From assembly GCA_947626545.1 (NCBI GenBank), contig CANQSS010000018.1:1-41067 (forward strand): a stretch of 41,067 nucleotides of DNA. Reading direction: 5' to 3'. Shown one piece after another: positions 34,163-41,067 of this stretch. Position 1 is the first letter of the stretch; the number at the start of each line of letters is the position of its first letter. The DNA comes from an uncultured Akkermansia sp. (GTDB taxonomy: Bacteria; Verrucomicrobiota; Verrucomicrobiia; Verrucomicrobiales; Akkermansiaceae). The notes beneath the pieces are model-generated. The model was not told where the DNA came from. It ran no database searches and was given only the letters and a program-made list of their open reading frames with translations. Position numbers and translations under genes: made by a program.

Positions 34163-35959
34163 ATGAAAAAAATAACTCTTGCTGTTATCCTGACTTTGTT
34201 TGCCAACATCCTATGTCTACCGTTGTGGACGGACTGTGATTACGTCGGGTTTGTGCGCACTCTTTTCAACAAGGAGTCGAGACTTGATCTTTTGTACCAT
34301 GGTAAGATCACTGGAGCTGAACCTTTTCATTGTTCATCAATTCCCAAACCTTCCTATGCTACATGGCAGTACGAGCCAGGGGGTAACATTCATCGAAAAA
34401 ATTTAATCTTGAGAACGCGCGGGAAATGGCAAAAAATTTCTCTTCAGCTCAAGGCATTACGGAATGGAAAAATTACCATGATTTTTGGAGGTCCAGCTAA
34501 GCGTGATGACTATGGACATTTCTATGCTGTACTGACAGATTGGAGGAACTGCAAAATTAATGGTAAGGACGTCTTTAGCGAAACTAAATTTCTCTCCTAT
34601 CAAAAAAGTTTCTCCAAACAAATTCCCGTACAAAAGGATGAGATTCTCCACATAGAAATGGAGTTCCGTAGGCATCATTTTACGATTAATGATTTTACAT
34701 TCCTGAAGCGTGGGACCCTTTGGTATCTACTCACTGGAAATGTCCTGTTTTTCTTCTTGAGTTGTCGCTTGCTTTCCCTCTTCAACAAATGTTGTGGGAT
34801 AATTCGTCTTAGTGATGCATTGCTTGTAGTCACGTTCTCTTCCCTAATATTTATTCCCATGATAGGAATATCGGATGGAGTGAAATCTGTGCGTGAAAAC
34901 AGAATGCTTGCCGTCAGACCAAAGTTAAATGAGATTTTGAAAGGAAAGGTGAATACGGGGGGGGGGTATGAAAAATGGTTTAATGATCATTTGGGAGGGC
35001 GTACAGTTCTGATTAAATTACACGATGTCATTCGAAATATGTTATCACGCATTGTCAGAGCTCGTAGAGCCGTCTATTTCAAAGAGGAAGGATGGACGTT
35101 CCGCACACCTTTTGTACCCAAATTGGATTGCAAACCAACCTTTTTGCAATCCATTGTACGCAATCTGGTTCAACTGAATCAATTCTGTCAGCAGAATAAA
35201 ATCAGGCTTTACGTTCTCGAGGTCCCTAAAAAGGAAGTTATTTATAAAGAATTTCTCAGGAAGAGATATGGATTTGATGAAAAGGAATTTATAAAAATTT
35301 CACGAGCCCAAGAAACCATCTGTAGAGAAACGAAAAAACATAATATTCCTTACATCTATCTATATGAAGCACTTCGAGACGCAGCTAAGCAGGATTTTGT
35401 ATTTTTCAAATGTTCTCATCATTGGACAGATTGGGGGGCCTTTATCGGTTATTGTGAACTGATGAAAGAGATACGCAAAGATTTTCTGGATATGCCGCTT
35501 GTTTCCATAAGTGACTATCGAAAGTCTCAAAATTGGTTACAACGAGACAACTATATGAGATGCTATATTCCCATGCCATACCTGTATAAAGATTTCAATG
35601 CTAGGGATACGGATAATCGTTCAAATCGGACCTTTTATAATTACTATGACCACAAGGATGGTGACACGATAACAGTAACAGTCGGAAAATTCACTAAGGA
35701 TTTCACTTATCCAGAAGGGAAGCACAAGATTATGCTTATAGGAACATCTCAAAATGACATGCTTCTCGACATTCTTGCGTACTCAGCAGCTCAAACTAAA
35801 TATATTCGGTTGAATATGAGTCAGGTAAAATCCGCGGATGAGTTTAAGATTCTCAAGTTATACAAGAAAGATATCCTTGCCTTTAAGCCGGATATTCTTA
35901 TCTTATCCATTCACACTAATGACCTACCTAAGCTTCGTGACATCTCTTCAACTAAATAA
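34163..35959 (+). CDS. AlgJ/AlgX-like SGNH protein for glycan O-acetylation
   Basis: A 598-residue membrane or periplasmic protein. There is an N-terminal signal anchor (residues 1-20), two hydrophobic segments near 188-240, and then an AlgX/AlgJ-type SGNH-like domain. Its opening is ENRMLAVRP...YEKWFNDHLGGR and its active-site block CSHHWTDWGAF is near 420. Such proteins take acetyl groups handed over by an AlgI-type MBOAT protein and place them on exported polysaccharide. An extra N-terminal ~180 residues form a beta-rich domain I do not recognise. The stop (ACTAAATAA) lies in a sequence repeated just before algI, where the original algI partner once began. Confidence 0.75.
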   Translation: MKKITLAVILTLFANILCLPLWTDCDYVGFVRTLFNKESRLDLLYHGKITGAEPFHCSSIPKPSYATWQYEPGGNIHRKNLILRTRGKWQKISLQLKALRNGKITMIFGGPAKRDDYGHFYAVLTDWRNCKINGKDVFSETKFLSYQKSFSKQIPVQKDEILHIEMEFRRHHFTINDFTFLKRGTLWYLLTGNVLFFFLSCRLLSLFNKCCGIIRLSDALLVVTFSSLIFIPMIGISDGVKSVRENRMLAVRPKLNEILKGKVNTGGGYEKWFNDHLGGRTVLIKLHDVIRNMLSRIVRARRAVYFKEEGWTFRTPFVPKLDCKPTFLQSIVRNLVQLNQFCQQNKIRLYVLEVPKKEVIYKEFLRKRYGFDEKEFIKISRAQETICRETKKHNIPYIYLYEALRDAAKQDFVFFKCSHHWTDWGAFIGYCELMKEIRKDFLDMPLVSISDYRKSQNWLQRDNYMRCYIPMPYLYKDFNARDTDNRSNRTFYNYYDHKDGDTITVTVGKFTKDFTYPEGKHKIMLIGTSQNDMLLDILAYSAAQTKYIRLNMSQVKSADEFKILKLYKKDILAFKPDILILSIHTNDLPKLRDISSTK

Positions 35960-35979
35960 GTCATGTTATTCTCGTCCAC
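35947..35979 (+). repeat. Direct repeat A at algJ-algI junction scar
   Basis: 28 of 33 bases match 39467-39499 at an offset of 3,520 bp. Both copies read ...ACTAAATAAG(T/C)CATGTTATT: the end of one gene followed by the start of algI. Repeat A lies before the KAP gene and repeat B before intact algI. Confidence 0.85.
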
Positions 35980-36034
35980 AATTTTTCCCATCTCTCGCTT
36001 CACTATACGATTCTGTGCTTATAATTTACTCTAA
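35963..36034 (+). pseudogene. Remnant of algI 5' end
   Basis: From the ATG at 35963 the frame reads MLFSSTIF, as in the intact AlgI start MLFSSTVF, then decays and stops after 23 codons. It follows the AlgJ-like stop by 3 nt, exactly the spacing seen between the small ORF and intact algI. This is the expected place for algI, so the original gene was lost or replaced here. Confidence 0.75.
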
Positions 36035-36069
36035 TATCCAATACTACTTGCAACCACTGATTAGATAGT

Positions 36070-39000
36070 ATGACGTCTACGAAAGAAAGTACAAAAGGTC
36101 TAGATACCTCCACACAAGATAACGAAGTGTCGTGGAGGGAAAAATTCAAGAACGGACTAAAACAAGGCGAGGTCAAATGGGCTATTGGAGCTGTAGTGAC
36201 CCTATTATGGCTGAGAGCTCTTCTTCTATGGATCACTGGTTTGAATGATTTTGATATCATCTATGGGTATGTCGTTCTAAGCCTACTCATCATCTATCTT
36301 CTTGCTTTCCTAGCATGCGTGACTTCTCTTTTTGAGAGTTGTTCATTTTTCATAGCATACGTTATTTTTGCTGCTACTATATTTTTAACGATCAGTAACC
36401 AGGCCATGAGTTCGGTGATTTTGGCAGTGGTAACAGCACCAGCGATGCTCCTTTTAAGGAAAGTATTTAGTGAACGTAATTTTGGGCGGAAGGTTTTGGG
36501 AAATCTCCTTCTTTCGAGTTCTATTATCTTTGTACTGTGGCAGATCTTCATGCCCGACAGTGACGAAAAGGCTTTGAACATTAAAGGATTGGCTCATGTA
36601 TTTGAAGTTTATTATCGCAATTTTACAAACATTGTTTGTTTGAAATGCGATATATTTTCCAATCAGTCTCCTCTCCTTGAATTGGGAAACCGAGTCGTAT
36701 TTGTTATCGCCTTGGGGGTATTTATTTACACAGCTCTTATTTGTACGGCAATCAAATCTTTCCTTCGGTGGGTGTTATACTTTATAGCGGGCTTTGGGGC
36801 TCTTTTCACCGGAGTTTCTTACTTCCATGATTCTAGCATTACAATTCAGATTGCGAGTTTCTGTCTATTTCTTGTTATTTTCTGTTCCATTCTCCCATTC
36901 ATAGCAGACGATATAGAGAAAGAATATCCCGAAGTTTCAGAGCAGCTTGGACGGACACGAGCCTACAATCGATTTCACGCATGGATCAGACGCTCCCTAA
37001 AAGAGGGAGGAGGAAAGGCTGCCCTTCTGTTGGGGGGATGGGGAGTAGGAAAAACTCACTGTCTTAAATATTTATCACATAGACTGAGTTTGAAGCAACC
37101 TTATAATGACGGGGGAATTAAAGGCAGATATGATAAACGACAATATGATGATGATTTTGACAAAGACAATGCTTTCATGGGCAAGGTAAAGATATGTATG
37201 GTGAATCTATGGGAGTATTCATCCAGAGAAGAGGCTTGGAATGCGATCGTACAAGCTTTAGGGAGGACTATACTTGGGCGATACAGTTTCTTAAATTCCA
37301 TTACTCTTAATAAGTATTTACCGCGCATTATGCGCTCTTTACCAGGTGGAAATATTTTTAGCAATTTATATGAGTTATTTTTTGGGGGCGACAGCGACAG
37401 AGACGAAGCACTTTGTGAGCAGCTTTCTGATGATATTGGATGCAACGAAAGGATTGTGTTGATTTTAGACGACATTGAACGAACGGATTTTCAAATTATC
37501 AAGGCTTTGCCTCCATTAATAGAGAAATTGCATAAAATTAAAAAATTAATGGTTATATGCTCTTTAGCTAAAGATGAATTGGCGAAGGTGCATAAGAAAG
37601 AACTAAATGCAGAAGATTCAGAGGAGCTAGCATTGGAAACCTTAACGGGATATCTAACTAAGATTTTTGGTTATACTTTTTCATTGCCCAATTTATCAAT
37701 GTATAAAAGGAATACTTACATTGATGAGAGGCTAAGAAAATATAGTGACTGCAAGTTAACTTGTCGATATTTGAAACAAAGCGGGTTAAATTTTGATACA
37801 CCACGTCAAATAGAACGAGCAATAGATGAGTTGGGAGAATTGGAGCGACAGTTCTTTTATGACGTTGATAGTGAGAAACTATCAAACGAGGAAATAATTT
37901 CCTATCAGGTTGCACACCATAATGTATTATACACGTACTACTCACATACCGCATTTCTAGTCGAAATAATAAAAAATTTTTATCCTCAACTTCTTCTCGT
38001 TGCACTGAATGATCCTGATGGTCCTGTAAGGTATGCACGGAAAATGGATGAAACTGTGAAGTTGTATAGAAAAACTGGTCGGAAAGGGGCAAAGAATCAC
38101 GAGGGAGAGGAAGAGGAGTTCGAAGAGAATCAATATATATACAATCTTGTACAAACCGACCGTTTTGTAGCAGACCTTATAAAAGCATTGGGAGATTGTA
38201 AAGAGGAAAATGTACAACGAGCCGTGGAGGGGGAGTACAGGCGACGCATTGTTTTAACAACCCATGAATGCGAGAAGCTTTATGAAGTCCTTAAAGACCG
38301 AGAGCAATTTTCGTTAGAGCATGCTTTTAAAGAATTTTTTGGAGGAGAAGAATCTATTCCTGAAGACATTGATGCGTCCGGATTGGAGTTTTTTGAGTAT
38401 GTTATGAGACGGGCCACCGATGCGGGGACAGATTATGCAAAAATGCTCTTGGAGCTCATACCGCAAGGATGTTTTCAACATGATGCCAAGGATGAGAACG
38501 TAGTTTTCTCTTGGTCTACGGATCACTTCTTCCATTTGCTGTATTTATGTACAGAAAAAGTACCTAAGGATAAGCCTCTTGACGAACGTTTAAAAAATGT
38601 GGTCATGCAAATGTTTGATCGGGCATCTATCTTGACGAAATATTCAATTTTACATAAGTTTTTCCATGAAAATGATAAACTACTTCAACTTAAAGACGAG
38701 ATCGAAGATAGGCTTTATTATAAATCTATATCTGTGGATAAAGTAAACGGGATTATAGAGGAATTGTTCAAATGTTACGTAAAGAGGTATATTCAAGGTG
38801 TTCTAGAATCTGAAATATCTATAAAAGTAATACGTGATAATTTATTCGGTATAAGTAATTTCTTTATGTTTTTGGCTGAAAGGGGTAATTATACGAATAT
38901 TCCACCGGACGAATTTATCATTACTAATACAGAGGGTATTAGTAATTCTATAGATGTTTTAACCTTGCCTTGTGTTTGTCAAGATCATTCTGTGGAGCCA

Positions 39001-39279
39001 AAAATAATGATGTCCTCAGAGCGTATGGTTGATTTAATTTTGCCTATATTGCAACGAGGATTTGACATCTATGGTGTGAATGCTGTGACACCTGCCCAAA
39101 TTGATAGATGGATTGAAAAATGTGAGACTTCTATTGAATATTGGAGCAATGGTCAAACAGAATTGAATAAGCTGCGCAACTACACGGTAGGTGCAGAAAA
39201 AGTGAAGAAATTCTTGGAGGACTTGAAGGCAAAGAAGGAATCACACGAGGAAAATGAGACGGAGAAAACTTCTGAGTAA
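36070..39279 (+). CDS. Membrane KAP-family P-loop NTPase
   Basis: A 1,069-residue protein. Residues about 37-280 hold seven to eight hydrophobic helices. Then comes a KAP-type NTPase with Walker A GGWGVGKTH near 320 and Walker B RIVLILDDIERTD near 465, followed by a long helical, charged C-terminal region to residue 1069 with an Arg/Lys/Glu-rich tail. KAP NTPases (Kidins220/ARMS and PifA) are usually membrane-tethered; PifA of plasmid F excludes phage T7. It has no evident role in sugar synthesis and sits between an algI remnant and intact algI, so it is probable insertion cargo. It is strongly AT-rich. No clear Shine-Dalgarno sequence precedes the ATG at 36070. A signalling role in the glycan system is the alternative. 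Confidence 0.8.
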   Translation: MTSTKESTKGLDTSTQDNEVSWREKFKNGLKQGEVKWAIGAVVTLLWLRALLLWITGLNDFDIIYGYVVLSLLIIYLLAFLACVTSLFESCSFFIAYVIFAATIFLTISNQAMSSVILAVVTAPAMLLLRKVFSERNFGRKVLGNLLLSSSIIFVLWQIFMPDSDEKALNIKGLAHVFEVYYRNFTNIVCLKCDIFSNQSPLLELGNRVVFVIALGVFIYTALICTAIKSFLRWVLYFIAGFGALFTGVSYFHDSSITIQIASFCLFLVIFCSILPFIADDIEKEYPEVSEQLGRTRAYNRFHAWIRRSLKEGGGKAALLLGGWGVGKTHCLKYLSHRLSLKQPYNDGGIKGRYDKRQYDDDFDKDNAFMGKVKICMVNLWEYSSREEAWNAIVQALGRTILGRYSFLNSITLNKYLPRIMRSLPGGNIFSNLYELFFGGDSDRDEALCEQLSDDIGCNERIVLILDDIERTDFQIIKALPPLIEKLHKIKKLMVICSLAKDELAKVHKKELNAEDSEELALETLTGYLTKIFGYTFSLPNLSMYKRNTYIDERLRKYSDCKLTCRYLKQSGLNFDTPRQIERAIDELGELERQFFYDVDSEKLSNEEIISYQVAHHNVLYTYYSHTAFLVEIIKNFYPQLLLVALNDPDGPVRYARKMDETVKLYRKTGRKGAKNHEGEEEEFEENQYIYNLVQTDRFVADLIKALGDCKEENVQRAVEGEYRRRIVLTTHECEKLYEVLKDREQFSLEHAFKEFFGGEESIPEDIDASGLEFFEYVMRRATDAGTDYAKMLLELIPQGCFQHDAKDENVVFSWSTDHFFHLLYLCTEKVPKDKPLDERLKNVVMQMFDRASILTKYSILHKFFHENDKLLQLKDEIEDRLYYKSISVDKVNGIIEELFKCYVKRYIQGVLESEISIKVIRDNLFGISNFFMFLAERGNYTNIPPDEFIITNTEGISNSIDVLTLPCVCQDHSVEPKIMMSSERMVDLILPILQRGFDIYGVNAVTPAQIDRWIEKCETSIEYWSNGQTELNKLRNYTVGAEKVKKFLEDLKAKKESHEENETEKTSE

Positions 39280-39302
39280 AACATGGAAAGAATGTTTAAA
39301 GG

Positions 39303-39479
39303 ATGAATGTGAACCTGAAAAAGAATGAGGTGAAGGAAGCGGCAACGATGCTTAGCAAACGTCGAGACGAATCACGGAAGAGCTTGCGCAAAGCTCCTTT
39401 TGCGGAGACGCCAACAGCTCCACTCCGTGTGAAGAGACAAGCACGCAATTCTGGTATCTATAACAATTTAACTAAATAA
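39303..39479 (+). CDS. Small basic protein upstream of algI, hypothetical
   Basis: A 58-codon frame starting MNVNLKKNEVKEAATML and ending YNNLTK, very rich in Lys and Arg. It ends 3 nt before the algI ATG with the same TK-stop ending as the AlgJ-like gene. Its composition is nearer the GC-rich algI than the AT-rich KAP gene, so it may belong to the resident side of the junction, possibly as the tail of a gene that preceded algI. A GGATG precedes the start. No known domain; coding status is uncertain. Confidence 0.4.
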   Translation: MNVNLKKNEVKEAATMLSKRRDESRKSLRKAPFAETPTAPLRVKRQARNSGIYNNLTK

Positions 39480-39499
39480 GCCATGTTATTTTCATCAAC
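39467..39499 (+). repeat. Direct repeat B at algI start
   Basis: Partner of 35947-35979. It contains the small ORF stop codon and the first codons of intact algI. Confidence 0.85.
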
Positions 39500-40943
39500 C
39501 GTGTTCCTGTTTTTATTCCTGCCGATTGTGTGCGCCCTGTACCTTTTGGTGAGGAGGGAGCTGAAGGACTATGTCCTGCTGCTGGCAAGCATCTTCTTCT
39601 ACGCCTGGGGCGAGCCTCGGTACGTGGCGGTGATGCTGCTCACCATCATCATCAACTACGTCGGCGCCATTCTGATTTCAAAATACAAGTGTAAGAAGTT
39701 ACTGCTTCTTCTCACCATCCTGGGCGATCTGAGCTTCTTGTTCTACTTCAAGTACTTCAACTTCTTCGTTGAAAATATCAACGAGCTTTTCGGCGGGCAT
39801 ATCGACTTCATCAAGGTCATCATGCCCATCGGCATCTCCTTCTACACCTTCCAGGCCATCAGCTACGTCGTGGACGTCTATCGCGAGGAAGTTGAGCCGC
39901 AGAAGAACATTTACAAGCTCGCGCTCTACATCACCCTTTTCCCGCAGTTGGTGGCAGGACCTATCGTCAAGTACCATGACGTCGCTGACCAAATCGAGCA
40001 CAGAACCGTGGACTTCGAGAAAGTCGCCTACGGCGTGAAACGCTTCATCGTGGGACTCGCCAAGAAAGTTCTCATTGCCAACACGCTGGGAGCCGTAGCC
40101 GACAAGGTGTTTACGCAACCGATCGACCAACTGGACTGCATGACCACCTGGCTGGGAGCGATCTGTTACACCTTCCAGATCTACTACGACTTCAGCGGGT
40201 ACTCCGACATGGCGATCGGTCTCGGCTCCATCTTTGGATTCAAATTCCTGGAAAACTTTAACTACCCGTACATCTCGCGCAGTATCACCGAGTACTGGAG
40301 ACGCTGGCACATATCACTGGGGAGCTGGTTCCGCGACTACATGTTCATGCCGATCATGTTCCTGCCGCTCGCACGCAATACGGCTATCTCGCGAAGCTAC
40401 CGTTGGGTGATGAAAAAGGTAGGAAGTAAAGTAGCTAATGCCATCATGACCTTCATTGCGCTCCTCATCGTCTGGTTCTCGACCGGCTTCTGGCACGGTG
40501 CCGGGTGGACCTTCATCGTGTGGGGGCTTTATAACGGCTTCTTCATCTTCATTGAGACCCTGACCGGATGGAACCGAGACCGAAAGAGCATCGGAGGCAA
40601 AGCGCTGCAGCATTTTTATGCCATGCTCGTGATTATCCTGGGACTCGTCATCTTCCGGTCGGACACCATGAATTACGCTTGGCATTACCTTTTGACCATG
40701 TTCGGTGCAGAGAGAGGAGAAACGATGTACCACCTCATCTACTACGTGGACCGCATCGAAATCATCGCGCTCACCGTGGGCATCGTTTGTTCGGCGCCGC
40801 TGTGCAGCAAGATGCTTGAGGTAGAGGGACGGAGCCAGCTACGGATAGCGGCGGTGAACCTCTGGCTGCTGGCGCTCTTCATCCTGTCGGCGGCCTCTAT
40901 CGCCGCATCCACCTACAACCCCTTCATCTACTTCAGATTCTGA
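39483..40943 (+). CDS. algI: AlgI-type MBOAT O-acetyltransferase
   Basis: A 486-residue polytopic membrane protein of the MBOAT family that moves acetyl groups from the cytoplasm to periplasmic AlgJ/AlgX-type partners. Diagnostic blocks: FSSTVFLFLFLPIV start, ASIFFYAWGEPRY, MPIGISFYTFQAISYVVDVYR, WRRWHISLGSWFRDY near 274, and the catalytic-His motif FWHGAGW near 335. Base use returns to GC-rich. Its partner at 34163 lies 3.5 kb upstream beyond the KAP gene. The symbol is by family similarity; the polymer is not alginate as far as the locus shows. Confidence 0.92.
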   Translation: MLFSSTVFLFLFLPIVCALYLLVRRELKDYVLLLASIFFYAWGEPRYVAVMLLTIIINYVGAILISKYKCKKLLLLLTILGDLSFLFYFKYFNFFVENINELFGGHIDFIKVIMPIGISFYTFQAISYVVDVYREEVEPQKNIYKLALYITLFPQLVAGPIVKYHDVADQIEHRTVDFEKVAYGVKRFIVGLAKKVLIANTLGAVADKVFTQPIDQLDCMTTWLGAICYTFQIYYDFSGYSDMAIGLGSIFGFKFLENFNYPYISRSITEYWRRWHISLGSWFRDYMFMPIMFLPLARNTAISRSYRWVMKKVGSKVANAIMTFIALLIVWFSTGFWHGAGWTFIVWGLYNGFFIFIETLTGWNRDRKSIGGKALQHFYAMLVIILGLVIFRSDTMNYAWHYLLTMFGAERGETMYHLIYYVDRIEIIALTVGIVCSAPLCSKMLEVEGRSQLRIAAVNLWLLALFILSAASIAASTYNPFIYFRF

Positions 40944-41012
40944 TAGTACGTATGAACAACCGGGGGCATCCTCAATCACTTACCAAATCCAATTAACCAC
41001 ACCAACACCATT

Positions 41013-41067
41013 ATGAACAAAGAAAAGATACAGCAAATCATCATGGACATCCTTCGGGATTACTGTG
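41013..41067 (+). CDS. Start of a possible acyl carrier protein (cut by window end)
   Basis: Only 18 codons are visible, MNKEKIQQIIMDILRDYC. Short amphipathic starts of this kind are common in acyl carrier and peptidyl carrier proteins, which occur in MBOAT-linked clusters. It begins 70 bp after algI on the same strand. The family assignment is a guess from the fragment. Confidence 0.3.
   Translation, partial: MNKEKIQQIIMDILRDYC

Noticed and set aside
35950..39499. Insertion sequence or transposon carrying the KAP gene
   Set aside because: No transposase and no terminal inverted repeats were found; the flanking repeat is a gene junction and not a short target duplication.

Overview
The window looks like a chromosome segment from a gut-type Verrucomicrobiota bacterium, probably an Akkermansia relative. 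This is inferred from the giant type Va autotransporter, the complete L-fucose (mucin sugar) pathway, the gene style, and an intergenic hairpin-repeat family. No rRNA, tRNA, CRISPR array or recombinase gene was recognised.

Layout. (1) 1-9145: intergenic hairpin repeats, then a promoter region bounded by a perfect 20-bp inverted repeat, then a 2,908-residue autotransporter with heavily repeated passenger DNA. (2) 9374-17370: fucose use. fucP (permease), fucI (isomerase) and fucK (kinase) run forward. fucA (aldolase) lies on the opposite strand behind a DUF2828/von Willebrand-type protein related to Ro60/TROVE. That protein has a strong promoter, a ~200-nt leader, and a 400-bp structured non-coding region downstream. 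(3) 17447-24409, minus strand: recG, a lipoprotein N-acetylmuramoyl-L-alanine amidase, a UbiA/MenA-type prenyltransferase, and an MFS-acyltransferase fusion. (4) 24410-25538: a long non-coding stretch with a ~58-bp periodic array of hairpins whose loops are conserved while their stems co-vary, then a second promoter region bounded by a perfect 21-bp inverted repeat. (5) 25539 to the end: a surface-glycan locus read rightward.

The glycan locus begins GC-rich: nucleotidyltransferase-kinase, small HAD phosphatase, and an unrecognised glycan protein. It turns AT-rich at about 28400 and stays so to about 39290, then returns to GC-rich at algI. The AT-rich block carries a paralogue of the preceding gene and a DUF115-like protein. 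It also carries an HMGL-type aldolase fused to a DUF115-like domain, a KdsC-like phosphatase, an AraD epimerase with every catalytic residue, a KdsB-like cytidylyltransferase, an AlgJ/AlgX-like acetylation protein and a large membrane KAP P-loop NTPase. Together the sugar genes suggest a non-classical CMP-activated 3-deoxy-2-keto sugar acid made with a pyruvate aldolase instead of a PEP-dependent KdsA, attached to a glycan and O-acetylated by the AlgJ/AlgI pair.

The strongest observations are: two candidate invertible promoters, upstream of the autotransporter and of the glycan locus, whose unrelated repeats share an 8-3-8 geometry; a duplicated, broken algI 5' end showing that the KAP gene sits in a recombination scar; the possible new CMP-ulosonate pathway; and the covarying hairpin family.
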